A DNA stretch of 64,000 nt from positions 1,798,001 through 1,862,000 of the forward strand of contig JASISA010000010.1 in NCBI GenBank assembly GCA_031771865.1, given 5' to 3'. Below the pieces are notes generated by a model. That model did not search any database. It saw nothing but the letters and a program-made list of their open reading frames with translations, and was not told the origin of the DNA. The translations under genes were made by a program, and so were the position numbers. This document shows positions 1-11,480 of this stretch, piece by piece. The stretch comes from Nothophaeocryptopus gaeumannii. Lineage: Eukaryota; Ascomycota; Dothideomycetes; Mycosphaerellales; Mycosphaerellaceae. Within the stretch, counting starts at the first letter, position 1. Each line of letters begins with the position of its first letter.

Positions 1-377
1 GGTACGCTCAGGCTCGCTTGGATAGCACTACTCAAAGAGACGTGCCACATGAATGCCTCTCACATGCAAATTCGATGATGTAGGTGAAGTGAGGTCAAAG
101 AAGAGGAGAAGGCAGTTGCGATTTCGATGCCGGCTCTTGACGGCGTGCCGAGCCGAACGATGCCGATCTTTGTGCATGTGCATGACGTTCTCGATTCGTG
201 GGATTGACTTTCACAGTCGCAGTGATTGGACATTGACCCTACAAACGATACCAGCTTACTTCTCTACACAGCAAGACTCTACCATCAGAAGGAATAGTAG
301 ACCATACCCGCCAGCGACTTCTTGATTGAACGTTCGCTGAAGCACTGTACCCAAGGACGGGACGAAAGACCACTAGT
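1..377. other. intergenic, upstream of RCC1 gene
   Basis: No credible coding region or RNA gene is visible. The segment should hold the promoter and 5' leader of the gene starting at 378. I see no clear TATA box. Confidence 0.4.
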
Positions 378-2219
378 ATGGCATCAAGACAGAAACTCGC
401 CCGAACGGCCACCAAAGCAGCGAAACCATCACGGAACGCACGCAACTCCTCCAGCAAAGCGATATGGCTGGCCCAACAGGCCGAAGCTGAGCGGATAGCC
501 ACCATCTCATATCACGCCCGAGCATCACGCAAACACCTTCAGCTCCGCCGCTCCATACTCGCCGTGGCCTTCGCCGGAGGTCTCGCCACAGCATCGCAGT
601 TCTACATCAATAATGGCTCCTTCATACGCAAGGCGCATGCGGAAGCACCACCGGAAGGAGAGGAGAACCCGTTGATCTTCGAGAAGAGTAGGAAGAAAGA
701 GGGCGCCAGCTTGGAAGAGAATAGAGATATGATTTCCAGCCAACACCATCAGGTGAAGCGGAGTTGGGAGAGTCCAGGGCTGTATGCTTGGGGAAGTAAC
801 AGTGGGAGAGTTGTCGCGCCAGACAGCGAGGAAAACTTCATCAAGACACCCAAGCGGATAAAGTTCTTCGACGGCATGCTGCTTAGAGATGTCAAGCTGG
901 ATCGGAACTTCGGCGCTGCCATCGATGAGAAGGGCGATTTGATTCAATGGGGCGCTGGCTTCCTTTCGGGTATAAAGACGCCAGTCAAGACATTGATCGG
1001 CAAGGACCTTACCAGTTTATCCATTTCCAAAGATCGGATAATAGGGCTTTCGAAGAGTGGGAAGGTATACAGCATACCTGCCTCTGCGGAAGATCAGGAA
1101 GACGGAGTGAAGCCTTCAGAGTCCAGCTGGATCCCATTCTGGAGCGGCCGAAGCAAGATCGCATACCGCAACCTGACACCTCAGAACATGGCGTACGGCG
1201 AGAAGATCACGTCAATCTCTAGTGGGCTTGAGCATGCACTGTTTCTCACGTCGAAAGGCCGCGTCTTCTCTTCCGCTGCCGCTACCGACTCCTTCCCAAC
1301 CCGCGGACAGCTCGGTGTCCCTGGTCTTACATGGATTACGAGACCCGAAGGGAACTTCGACCGACCGCACGAGCTCACGACACTGCGAGGTTTCGAAATC
1401 ATCAAGCTCACCTGCGGAGATCATCACTCACTTGCACTTGATAAGGAAGGCCGAGTTTTTGCATGGGGCGACAACGCTTCTGGACAGCTTGGATTTGACT
1501 CCAATGCGGAATCAGCAATTGTGGATGCGCCTTCTCTTCTGCCTCTGCAGAAGCTCTACTCTGGGACATTCCAGCAGCCGAAGATCACACATATCGCCGC
1601 CGGTGGAGAGAACAGCTATCTCACTGTCGATGCTACCCGCGTTGCATCACCAAAGGACGATCACAGCGACCCAAGAACACGTTTACAAGTGGGTAGGGTT
1701 ACAGCTGATACATTCGCTTTCGGCTCCGGTATTCGCGGCGCATTGGCAAACAACAGGTGGACACACGTTCAGTCCACACCTGTGAAGATACCTTTGCTGT
1801 CTGGCTTGTTCGAGTATGACGAGCAGACGAACTCTACAGTACCCATCCGATTAGCCACGCTCTCAGTGGGAAGTACACACGCTGCTGCAATGATGAAGAA
1901 CATCACATACACCGATGCTTCAAACAAGACTAGCAACGACGACACGAATTGGGGTGCGGACATCGTTTTCTGGGGCGGCAACGAGCATTACCAGCTCGGC
2001 ACCGGTCGACGAAATAACGTATCGTCACCAACATACATCCAACCTCTGGATATGGAGGCCGAAGTCAAACGGGCCAAGAGGTCGAGTGGCTCAAAAGAGG
2101 AGCACAGATTCCACATCACACCAAGAGCGTACGCGAAACTAGGTGATGGAAGGTGGAAGTGGGTAGAGCAAAGAGTAGAATGTGGCAGATCATGTACTGC
2201 GGTGTATTCGGGCGTATGA
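378..2219 (+). CDS. mitochondrial RCC1-repeat protein, Fmp25-like
   Basis: Single-exon protein of 613 residues. The N-terminus is rich in Arg, Lys, Ser and Ala and is followed by one hydrophobic stretch (about residues 61-80), which fits a mitochondrial presequence plus an inner-membrane anchor. The rest contains RCC1-type beta-propeller repeats: LYAWGSNSG near residue 137, the block around GDLIQWGAG, HSLALDKEGRVFAWGDNASG near 350-370, and VFWGGNEHYQLGTG near 530. Yeast Fmp25 and its filamentous relatives have this same layout (presequence, membrane anchor, RCC1 propeller facing the inner membrane) and are linked to respiratory complex assembly. That role is known for the family and is not shown here. 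The start is the first ATG in a frame with no upstream extension. It ends in TGA, so TGA is a normal terminator in this genome. Confidence 0.85.
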   Translation: MASRQKLARTATKAAKPSRNARNSSSKAIWLAQQAEAERIATISYHARASRKHLQLRRSILAVAFAGGLATASQFYINNGSFIRKAHAEAPPEGEENPLIFEKSRKKEGASLEENRDMISSQHHQVKRSWESPGLYAWGSNSGRVVAPDSEENFIKTPKRIKFFDGMLLRDVKLDRNFGAAIDEKGDLIQWGAGFLSGIKTPVKTLIGKDLTSLSISKDRIIGLSKSGKVYSIPASAEDQEDGVKPSESSWIPFWSGRSKIAYRNLTPQNMAYGEKITSISSGLEHALFLTSKGRVFSSAAATDSFPTRGQLGVPGLTWITRPEGNFDRPHELTTLRGFEIIKLTCGDHHSLALDKEGRVFAWGDNASGQLGFDSNAESAIVDAPSLLPLQKLYSGTFQQPKITHIAAGGENSYLTVDATRVASPKDDHSDPRTRLQVGRVTADTFAFGSGIRGALANNRWTHVQSTPVKIPLLSGLFEYDEQTNSTVPIRLATLSVGSTHAAAMMKNITYTDASNKTSNDDTNWGADIVFWGGNEHYQLGTGRRNNVSSPTYIQPLDMEAEVKRAKRSSGSKEEHRFHITPRAYAKLGDGRWKWVEQRVECGRSCTAVYSGV

Positions 2220-2926
2220 TCGGCCTTGACGAAGGCATCTCGTGCACAGTGGAAGCGGTGATCCTTCCGATGACATGTACAGTGTAGATATACTTGAGCG
2301 TTAGCGTAGTTGAATCTCTTCTACTCCAGCCATCCATCTGGAATATCAACACAAGTTGCTTCGCAAAACCCATTTCACCGGAGCTTAGACCCTCTGGGAT
2401 GATGAGTGCGACGCTGTGGCATCGTTGAGTCGTGGCACCGCGAGCGGTCTGAGTCTGCTGAATTGACGCAGCAACTCTGAAGCTGGGAGACAAAGAGCTC
2501 ACCAAGGAAATCCACATGGCCCTTGGCATCACCATCACTATCCGGCTACATTGCCCATTTCACAGCCTGCCCTAATTTGACCCGCTCGCTCAATCAATGA
2601 GAAACCTGGCCTAGATACCACATTGGGACTTCTTCAGTTTTGAACATGTTCTTCATTGGCTGGATCTTGCTTTTCTGGATCTGTTAGGCATGCCTCTAGA
2701 GAGTGTCCCGTTCCGATGTCGAATGATACCGGCTTTTGTTCAGACGTGCTGGACTCGAGCGTCGCACATTCGAGACTTTCGAGATGGGCCATGTGGGCCG
2801 AGTATCCGCGTCTCACTCGACAGGCCATCGCGACGTGGGCCGTAGGACAACGACCCGCTTCGCAATTGCCGAAGTGTCGAATATATCTGGCTGGCCGGCC
2901 ATGATTTTGAACAAACTTTCAGCAAG
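2220..2926. other. intergenic
   Basis: About 0.7 kb between two plus-strand genes. The short frames present have no coding character. It probably holds the terminator of the RCC1 gene and the promoter of the cupin gene. Confidence 0.4.
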
Positions 2927-3982
2927 ATGCTCCAATTCACTCTCGCCCTTCTTGCGGCGACCGGCTGCCTTGCCAAGATCACAACAGTCACCGACAAACT
3001 CCCCTCATCTCCATCTCTCTACTATGTTCCACATCTCGAAGGACCCAAGGTCTTGCTGGCCGACGACATCTTCCGTACCTTGACAAACCTCAAAACCACA
3101 GGCACGAGAAGTGGGAACCCCTCTGCAGCGGGCTTTAGCGCTCTGCTGTCGAATGGCAAGCCGAATGACATTGTTCCACCTCATTACCACGTCCATTGGC
3201 ACGAGACCTTCATTCCTACCACAGGAACTCTCCGCGTCTGGCTCAATGGCGCTTCCAAGGACTTGACGCCAGGAGACCTTGCCATCATCCCCGGAGGAAA
3301 CAACCACTCATATCAACAAGTCGCGCAAGAGACCGACTTCCTTGGTATCATCCAACCTGCCGGCTTCGACGAATTCTTCCAAAACATTAGCACATCGTGG
3401 AACCCAACTTACAACGTTCCTTTCCCACCAGACCGTGGCGTTGCCTTCCCTGGGATGAAGTTCGGCAAAGCTGAAAGTGCATACGATATCAATCAAGTCA
3501 ACATGTCGACACCGGATCCGACAGAAGAAATGGTCGATTGGCACAATAGCTCGTCTACTCTTCCGAATGACTCGAAGACTGCATACTACCTTGCGAACGG
3601 TGAAGGACCGCATTACTGGTATCAAGACGTCGGAGCTGTCATCTCACCTCTCGCAACGACCGTCCAAACCGATGGAAACTTCACGATTGCTCAAATCAGT
3701 ATGCGCAAATCTCCCAGCAATGTGACTTCTTTCTGCTGGGCGAGCAAAAATCATCAGTTGATTTATGGCATGAATGGGAAGGTTACCGTGAAGGCAGGAG
3801 GTGAGTGTGTGGATGTTGGACAGGGAGATGGGCTGTTCATTCCGGCTTATACCAATTTTACGGTGTCGAGCGGGGTGAATTACAATAAGTTCTTGTTGAG
3901 TGCTGATGGAGGGGGCGGGATTGATTCGCAGTGGATCGAGAGGGGGAAGAACTGGGGGTATTCGACGCCGCCTAGCTATTGA
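2927..3982 (+). CDS. secreted two-cupin protein, quercetin-dioxygenase-like
   Basis: Intronless protein of 351 residues. It starts with a signal peptide (hydrophobic core LQFTLALLAATGCLA, cleavage near residue 17). The first cupin holds the metal motif HYHVHWHETF followed by a conserved Gly and the second motif PGGNNHSY, so the His and Glu ligands are present. A second cupin half lies near residues 235-330 (VTVKAGGECVDVGQGDGLFIPAY). It lacks the His-x-His pair, as is common in the distal cupin of bicupins. Several N-x-S/T sites fit a secreted glycoprotein. The family includes quercetin 2,3-dioxygenases, oxalate decarboxylases and many uncharacterised fungal bicupins. The sequence supports a secreted metal-dependent enzyme, but the substrate cannot be read from it. 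Confidence 0.8.
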   Translation: MLQFTLALLAATGCLAKITTVTDKLPSSPSLYYVPHLEGPKVLLADDIFRTLTNLKTTGTRSGNPSAAGFSALLSNGKPNDIVPPHYHVHWHETFIPTTGTLRVWLNGASKDLTPGDLAIIPGGNNHSYQQVAQETDFLGIIQPAGFDEFFQNISTSWNPTYNVPFPPDRGVAFPGMKFGKAESAYDINQVNMSTPDPTEEMVDWHNSSSTLPNDSKTAYYLANGEGPHYWYQDVGAVISPLATTVQTDGNFTIAQISMRKSPSNVTSFCWASKNHQLIYGMNGKVTVKAGGECVDVGQGDGLFIPAYTNFTVSSGVNYNKFLLSADGGGGIDSQWIERGKNWGYSTPPSY

Positions 3983-4203
3983 GGTCGCAAGTCGAGTGTA
4001 AAAGATGCTCACTACAGCATGTCTGGCTGAAGACGATGCCGAGTAGCGTTACACAGCGCCGCCAGCCCCTCAGCCTCGCAACGACGTCTCTTTCGTCCTT
4101 TACCTTCACTTTCAAATGCTTCGGGCCCTTATGAGGCGCCCTTGCAAAACACTTTCACGGTTAGAGGCCTACTATCAACACTGTTCCAATTGACCTCTTC
4201 AAG

Positions 4204-5956
4204 ATGGGAACAACGTCCATGGCTGCGACCACGGTCACTGGAACCTCGACAGATGCGACCATCACATACGAATGCCTACGCACTGCAGCAACTACAGTCA
4301 CGACCGTTCTTCCCAAGACACAGACCTACTCAGCAGGGTACGTAGAGATCATACACTATGCTGACAACTTTGAGCCGATACCTACGAGTTGCGCAATTGT
4401 CTCTCTGCAATGATCTCGAGGCCAAAGAAAACATCACTGGTATTGGGGTGCGCCACGTTTCCACGCTGAAGTCAGTCACGTCCGAGTAACGAACGCGGCT
4501 GTAGGTCATCGTCGCTTTTCTGTCAAGAGCATGGGCTGCTGGCACATTCCTGACGGCTGCTTACTGGTCTGGACTACTTCCTGAAGCTCTCCTTCGCCCA
4601 GTCGACTGTCGACTGTTCCACGCAAGCAACAGCCGATGCCACGGCGACTGGCATGAGACACTGGAGAAGGTGACATTCATCTTCAGTGACCAACAGCTGA
4701 TAGTCGGCATTGGTATTTTGATCGCCCCCTTCTACGAGACCTTCGTCAACAACTTAGATGTCGTACACTGGAACATCGTCGTGTATCTGGCTTGGCTAAG
4801 CTCTACAGTGCATCTCATCACTTTGTCTACCCTCAAAGATCGACTCAATAATAATCCTGCACTCCGCAATCTGCGATTGATCGGGATGCTGACAATGCTG
4901 GGCCTCTGAATAGTTGCACTGGTCCCGCCAATCACGCATCTATATCAGGGCAGTGTGAGCCACTCAACGTTCTGGCTTGATCTGCAGCCGAGAGCTACTC
5001 CGATCAGATGCTACTACGGCTCTTACTCAGAATCCTGGCATTTCTTATCGCGGTGTCTACTTTGATCCAAGTTGGGGTGTAAAAGGCGATGGGGGCAGAT
5101 TCTCCGTAATTGGTGCCGTGTCTCACCTCAATTTGATCGGCGGCTACACTTGGAAGCCAGCTCAATTGTTCGAAAGCAGTCTTCTCTGGGCACAGATGCA
5201 CTCCCGAGGCATTCCAGATGCGAAGCTGGAGACCGCAGCCTAGAGAATATTGTCGCAGGTGCAACGGAAGGCTTCGTTCCAGTGGGTACAATTGAAAGTC
5301 ATCGTATTCGCCTACCTTGTCTGGTCCTCGATCCTCGATGTGGCTGGATCATTCATGGCAACCGTGATACTGTTGATCTTCTTGCTGGCTTGGGGCACTG
5401 TACACATTCTAGGGCCTATGACCCATGACCTACCGGAGAAAATTGCCAATGCGGAAAATAAGCTTGCTTTTGAACAGCTACTGCCTCTTCTCTTGTTGCT
5501 CCAGCCCATGGCGGCCATCGTTGAGCATTTCGCGTGTAAGCACATGATCGCAAAGCCTTCAGTTCATGGCTCGGTGCTAATCCGTTGTCGGCGCCCGGCA
5601 ACAGGACTCGAACTCCTCATTCAGTTCCAAGCACATCTCTTAGTCACTGCTCGAATGCTTTCGCGACTCTCTCAGACGCTCTGAGAGATGGTGTGCTCCT
5701 TTCTGCCGACCGAAAAATCAGTGGGCAGCTTCATGATCCCATCAAAGAACACCTTCTCGCGTCACGAAGATACAAAGCCTTTACGCGTTCAATCTTCTGC
5801 TTCGATGTCGTCAGTGCGGCAGTTCCGTTGTCTTCAACGAGGCTTTTCGACGCAGAGCTTGCAGCGATTGTCGTTTTCGGTGTGATCGGGACAATGGCCT
5901 GGCAAATTCCTTTCATTCTGGTACTGTGTCTGCCTTTCAGCCGCAAGCTGAGATAG
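4204..5956 (+). pseudogene. multi-pass membrane protein pseudogene
   Basis: Pieces of one polytopic membrane protein of a fungal family I recognise but cannot name. It has a hydrophobic segment from about 4507 (AFLSRAWAAGTFLTAAYWSG), then LEKVTFIFSDQQLIVGIGIL at 4653-4712 and the VVHWNIVVYLAWLSSTVHL block. A later part from about 5290 holds LKVIVFAYLVWSSILDVAG and FEQLLPLLLLLQPMAAI. The frame is interrupted by TGA at 4907-4909, directly followed by IVALVPPITHLYQG, and by TAG at 5241-5243, with 5250 onward in the same frame. Upstream, an exon ending NITGIG near 4443 can join an acceptor at about 4505. A C-terminal hydrophobic segment may lie at 5780-5956. Exon limits are approximate. The two stops make it a likely young pseudogene. 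Confidence 0.6.
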
Positions 5957-6099
5957 TAATTGAGGACGACGATCAAGATTTACGGTCTCCAGGTGGTTGG
6001 GGCCCAGGCTTCCACCGAGCCGCACCCCTTGGCGAGCTAGTCGACTTTCTCTCTACAAGACTACCGCCGTCAAACGCCGCGAACTGGAACCACCTCTGG

Positions 6100-6422
6100 G
6101 TCTGGAACCTCACGAAATTGCAAGGCCTGAAATAGTTCAAGCAGAGCAGCGCTCCACCGTCGGAGAGAAAGCTGGCGTAGAACTTAAAGGTGGTCGATTG
6201 AGTGCTGACTTCGCCAAGGGCATGATTACGAATGTCCCGGGGATCTATGCTGTCGGTGATGCGAACAGCGATAACTCGACGAATGTCCCGCATGCGATGT
6301 GGAGTGGGAAGAAGGCTATTGTGAGTTTGCGTGTGAAGATTGAGGAAGAGAATGCTGGGTTTCAGGTTGCGAAGTATGGGAATGGGAAGAGTCATGTTGA
6401 GTTAGCAGAGCGGGGTGTATAG
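6100..6422 (+). pseudogene. C-terminal remnant of an FAD/NAD(P)H oxidoreductase
   Basis: About 100 residues match the end of pyridine-nucleotide-disulphide oxidoreductases of the thioredoxin-reductase-like kind. The diagnostic piece is NVPGIYAVGDANS, the second FAD-binding block (T-x-x-P-x-[IVL]-[YF]-A-x-G-D). It is followed by a helix typical of the class (VPHAMWSGKKAIVSLRV) and stops at TAG 6420. No Rossmann fold, redox-active Cys pair or start region is present upstream, where the decayed membrane gene lies. It is best read as a truncated gene left by rearrangement. An unrecognised exon upstream cannot be excluded. Confidence 0.65.
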
Positions 6423-8422
6423 GAGAAGGTCAACGTGGCGGGAAGAGTCCCTTGATGCTGGCGAGTTTGAGAGGTGATGAGGTTGAGATAGGGTAGGCGA
6501 TGTTACAAAAAGGTTTGAATCCCTTCATGGCCACATCGAAGCTTTCGTACCTTGCTCTGTAGGAGATTTGTAGGTGCAATCCAATGAATACTCCCAATCA
6601 ATGGCCAAATTATTGTGCGAAGTTGTCGCAAGCGCTCCTTACCAGTGTCCGCACATGACTGACCCAGCTTGATCTATCTCCAGTTGAGTACGCTCAAGTA
6701 GAATTTGGAGATCATGGGTACGGTCCAAACCACGGCCGGGAATGATGCAGATAACAGTTGAAATTCTGAATCAAGGGCTCTGAGGTTTGTTGAGCGATAC
6801 CAGTAAGGCAAAGATCAGATCATTGGCCTCATAAAACTTTAGTCAATCCCCTGAACCTTGTTCCATTTTTCCTCCATTCAAGACTTCTCTGAGAAAGATG
6901 AAGAGGTTCAGATCAAGGGATGTTCGATCAATACGGACCGTCAAGGGCAGTGTAAGAGGATGAGGCATTTGACCCGGAATCGACTTCTTGCGACCTTTTG
7001 TCGTTAAACTTGGGTCACTATGGTGCTTGTTATCGTCGAACGAATCTTCTCTGTTTTTGTCGGAGTTGCATATCAATGCTCAATGGCAGATGGTGAGTTT
7101 CCGATCCATTGGCTGCTTGCAGTGACACAGATCCCGAGCCAATGTGTTCCTCTCATCGTGCAGAGAGTCGTTGGATGGAATAACGACAAAGACTCTTCGT
7201 TCTAAAAAGTGTTTAGCTTCTCAATTCTGGGATTCGGCTCCTGGCCTCACTGTCGCTACCAAATCCGGCCGCAGTGCAAAAGTTTGAGATTTGCCCCTAC
7301 CACGCCGTTCGTAACAACGACAACGCTTAACAAAGACGCAGCCGCTTCAAGGTTGTCAATGGGCAGCCCGTGATGTCCAGAGACTGGCTTTGAACCCCGA
7401 TGTCGTTGCCTAACCGGGTCAAAGTGCCAAAATTGGATTTCAGCACCCGGGACAGCCTTTACAACTCTCCGAACACTTGTTGCACTACCAAATACCTTCA
7501 AAGCTTCCCTGACGTGGGTAAAGTGTCTACGAGACCTCTGGGAGGACAAAAAATTTCGGTAGATCTATAATCTCCCCTCTGGGGATCGAACCCTATTGTA
7601 AGGGTCAGAGGGGTGTTTTTCTCAAGGTCGTTGAGAAATAGACGTACCAGGGCCTCAAGATAGCACGTCCGTTACAGTCTTGCGCTCTTCCAGCTGTTTT
7701 CGACGAATCAGCGAGTTCCCAAGAGCTTTCGTAACTGAGGTGGAACGAACCTGAGCTAAGGAGAGAGGTTACGACGCTTGAAACGCCGCTTAGCTTTGAT
7801 TGGATGGAATAGATCGAAATTGTTCGACTATCATCGTTCAGATAAATGTGGGGAACCAGCCATCGCCTGGGAACCAGAGGAGAATATCAGATATTTTGTG
7901 ACAAACGGCACCACTTGTAGAGTATTTTGAGACCTGTAGACATCACTCAGAGGGTTTTCAGCATATACTTGTTCGAATGGCGTGCTGCTGTCGGCCGGTC
8001 GCAAGATTTCTGCCCTCGGAGCGGGGAAAAGTTTCCAGATTATCGAATTGCCTCGTTTGAATTTGGCACCGCGAAACCCAACATTGAATGACCGCAATAT
8101 ATCGAAACATAGCACGAGATCTGAGGGGTTTAAGGTTGTTGTTGGCGTTGTTTGATGTTGTCTTGACATTGAGCAGAATTACGTGAAGTCGGCAGCGATG
8201 CACGGACATCTATCAGCTGCGCCAAGACCTACCACGGGGCTAGCCGTACTTTCCCTCCGTCGCGGGAAAAAGTGATCGCGTCTCGAAAGCAGCTTCACGG
8301 AAACATCACATACACATTTCGAACTCACTCCACGCCGCGTGCCTTACTGCAGACTACCAATCGAGACGTGAAGTTTGAAATTAACGAATCAGGAAACCGA
8401 AGCTTTTGGACACAAAGCCAAC
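6423..8422. other. 2-kb intergenic region
   Basis: No gene recognised on either strand. The only structured element I see is the imperfect hairpin at 7574-7613, listed separately. The last few hundred bases should contain the CCT7 promoter. Confidence 0.4.
7574..7613. other. long imperfect hairpin with T-run
   Basis: CCCCTCTG (7574-7581) pairs perfectly with CAGAGGGG (7606-7613), and ACCCT (7590-7594) pairs with AGGGT (7601-7605). This gives 13 base pairs with an 8-nt bulge on the 5' side and a 6-nt loop. A TTTTT run follows at 7616-7620. Read on the minus strand the bulge side contains GGGTTCGATCCC, which resembles a tRNA T-arm next to an acceptor stem, but there is no room for the D and anticodon arms. 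It may be a tRNA relic or an unrelated inverted repeat. Confidence 0.45.
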
Positions 8423-10206
8423 ATGTCTTTCGGCGGGCAGACGCCAACAATCATCGTCCTGAAAGAGGGTAGGCAGAAACAGCACCTATCCAATCTAAAC
8501 TACGTGCTGACCGTGTACAGGGACGGACCAGTCACAGGGTCGCGGACAGATCGTCTCCAACATCAACGCTTGCCTAGCAGTTCAGTCCACGATCAAGAGC
8601 ACATTAGGCCCCTACGGCGGTGACCTGCTCCTTGTCGACGAGAATGGCAGACAAACGATTACCAACGACGGCGCGACTGTTATGAAGCTTCTCGATATCG
8701 TACACCCAGCCGCCCGAATCCTCACAGATATTGCGCGATCACAAGATGCGGAAGTAGGGGATGGAACAACGTCAGTGGTAGTATTGGCTGGTGAGGTGCT
8801 TAAGGAGATCAAGGAGCAAGTGGAGCAGGGCGTGAGCAGTCAAGTCATTATCAAGGGTCTAAGAAGAGCTGGTATGATGGCTGTGCACAAGATCAGAGAG
8901 ATCGCGGTGAACACAAGCGAGAACAACCAGCGAGAGACATTGAGGAAACTCGCAGCGACAGCGATGAGCAGCAAGCTCATCCACCGCAACGCCGACTTCT
9001 TCACCAAGAGTGAGTCAAAACATGCAGTTGACAATAGCGCAGACACTGACATAGTTTGTAGTGGTTGTGGACTCCGTACTCTCCCTCGACCAGGACGACC
9101 TCAACGAAAAGCTCATCGGGATCAAGAAGATCACCGGTGGTGCCCTTCAAGACTCCCTCTTCGTCAACGGTGTCGCATTCAAGAAGACGTTCTCCTACGC
9201 AGGATTCGAGCAACAGCCCAAGTCCTTCAAGGACCCCAACATCGTTTGCCTGAACGTCGAGCTAGAATTGAAGAGCGAGAAGGACAACGCGGAGGTGCGA
9301 GTCGAGCAAGTCTCAGAATACCAAGCGATCGTGGACGCAGAGTGGAAGATCATCTACGACAAGATGGAAGCACTGTACAAGACTGGCGCAAAGGTCGTGC
9401 TTTCAAAACTCCCAATCGGAGATCTCGCAACACAGTACTTCGCCGACCGCGACATCTTCTGCGCAGGCCGCGTATCATCAGAAGATCTCGAACGTGTCTG
9501 CCAAGCAACAGGAGCCAGCGTCCAATCCACCTGCTCCGACATTCAGTCCCACCACCTTGGAACCTGCGAAGTCTTCGAAGAGCGACAAATAGGAGGCGAG
9601 CGATTCAACTTCTTCGAAGGCTGCCCCGGCGCAAAGACCTGCACACTCGTCCTTCGAGGAGGCGCAGAGCAGTTCATCGCCGAAGTCGAGCGCAGCTTGC
9701 ACGACGCCATCATGATCGTCAAGCGCGCCATCAAAAACCAGTCCATTGTAGCAGGAGGCGGCGCCTGCGAGATGGAGATATCCGCACACCTACACTCCTT
9801 CGCCGACAAGAATGTCCCACACAAACAACAAGCCATTATCAAATCCTTCGCCAAAGCACTCGAAGTCATCCCTCGTCAACTGTGCGACAACGCCGGTTTC
9901 GATGCGACCGACATCCTCAACAGACTACGCGTGGAGCATCGGAAAGGCAACACCTGGGCGGGTGTCGATTTCGATAATGAGGGTGTTCGGGATAATTTGG
10001 AGGCATTCGTGTGGGAGCCGTCGCTTGTCAAGATCAATGCTATACAAGCGGCGATTGAGGCTGCTTGCTTGATTCTGAGTGTGGATGAGACGATCAAGAA
10101 TCAGGAGTCACAGCAGGCACAGGCACCACAGAGAGGTCTGCCGCCGGGAGCTGCGCAGAGTGCAGTAAGAGGTAGAGGGCGCGGTATGCCAATGCGTGGT
10201 CGATAA
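8423..10206 (+). CDS. CCT7: T-complex protein 1 subunit eta (CCT7)
   Basis: Three exons: 8423-8468, 8521-9009 and 9062-10206. The introns are 52 and 52 nt with GTAGGC/ACAG and GTGAGT/GTAG ends. The product is 559 residues, normal for CCT subunits. It starts MSFGGQTPTIIVLKEG and carries group II chaperonin hallmarks: TLGPYGGDLLLVDENG, TNDGATVMKLLDIVHPAA, the ATPase motif GDGTTSVVVLAGE, and FVWEPSLVKINAIQAA near the end, with a Gly/Arg-rich tail (RGRGRGMPMRGR). The eta subunit is one of eight in the cytosolic TRiC ring that folds actin, tubulin and other clients with ATP. This is an essential housekeeping gene with no lesions. It ends in TAA. Confidence 0.97.
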
Positions 10207-10844
10207 GTCAAGAACAGGCCCTGATGGACTTTGGCGTGATGGATCTTGCCGGATCTTGGAATGACAGGCCTTGATTCGGTAATCGCATGACTCGTGTCGG
10301 CTCGCCTGAAATGGGCTGTACGGATTACGCATAGCGTACGGCGTGAATAGCTGTACATGGTATATGTGCAAAGGGAAAAAATGAAAAGAGCCATGAGAGC
10401 AAGCAGACAACTTAGTATCCTGGGTGTCCTAAACTCATCCAGAACATCGCCTCTTAGAACAGCCACAGGCGATCGCACGCTCACTGGCTCCTCCGTTGAC
10501 ACAGTCCTCTCTGGCACATCAACCAGCGTTGCTTCTGAATTGCCTCGTGAACGGCCTGAGGTGCCTCTCCGATGATCAGATACGTCTCTAGTATGGTCAA
10601 ATGTCGTATCTCGGGAGTCCTGAACTATCTCTCGAATGGTCCAAAATTGGCCCTGAGGTATCCATCTTCCAACAACATCATCTCCCAACCGCGCCTTACT
10701 CTGCGAAAACCTCTCAAAATCCGATCTTCTAAATCCCGTGATGTGATAACGAGCGGGATACGACGCATCGCCAGGCGGTTCGACGAAGCTGTCCGTCGCC
10801 GCTCATTACGAATCTTCGTTGCAATGACTTACAAAATGAAGATC

Positions 10845-11480
10845 GCGAAGACGGCGTACTCAGAGCTGCTTCCGGTCTGGCTTTAGGCCAGCCAGAATAC
10901 CAACCCCAGGTATCGCCTTTGTAGACGCAGGGGCAGTACCCTGGTGCGGAGCCTGAGGGTGGGTTGAGGCAGACTGACCAGAGGATGGTCTCGGTCGTCC
11001 ATGAGGCGATGGCGATGACTGAAGAGATCAGGATTCAAATGGGATTGAGACGGTCGGTGCAGAGAGCGAAGGTCTCGGAGATAGAGAATACGAAGAGGAT
11101 TGTTGGGATAGTGCACTTGAAGAAGATGAGTTGACCAAGGGGGAGGGAGACGTTAGTCTTGATGATGTATTCCGGGTCTCAAATCTTCCTCTTCGTGCTT
11201 CGTGGGGTTGAGATGTTGCATATTATCGCGAGGCGAAATGTGTTCCGATCGACTTTGGTGATGACTTTGGTCATGGATCGCATGAGGGTGTAAACACACT
11301 CTCGTCGCGAGTGCATGCGTGTGCACATAAGTTGGAGGATCGTCGGAGGATATGTCCAAGACAGCTGCGTTGAACACTGCTAGTACCGGTATGGCGATAG
11401 TGTTCGCGAGGACAAGGCCTGATGTCAATGGCATGGCTATCTTGAGCCATCCCTTCCACGGTGCGCGAATCGCCATGTTT
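10845..11480 (-). pseudogene. four-helix membrane protein with in-frame TGA
   Basis: On the minus strand an ATG at 11480 begins MAIRAPWKGWLKIAMPLTSG, with a first membrane helix (to VFNAAVLDI). After a probable intron the frame reads KTNVSLPLGQLIFFKCTIPT with helix two (TILFVFSISETFAL). A TGA follows at 11035-11037, and the same frame continues ILISSVIAIASWTTETILW (helix three) and WGWYSGWP. A fourth hydrophobic segment (EYAVFAIFIL) appears in another frame just before a GTAAGT donor near 10841, so a small shift or an unrecognised intron lies there. The layout resembles fungal four-helix MARVEL-like proteins; I do not recognise the exact family. ATT-TGA-ATC is one transition from CGA (Arg) or TGG (Trp). 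A soluble C-terminal tail may extend downstream to about 10420. Confidence 0.55.

Noticed and set aside
11019..11051. A 33-nt GT...AG stretch that would remove the TGA from the membrane gene
   Set aside because: Far below the 46-nt minimum intron seen here, and it would delete part of a membrane helix.
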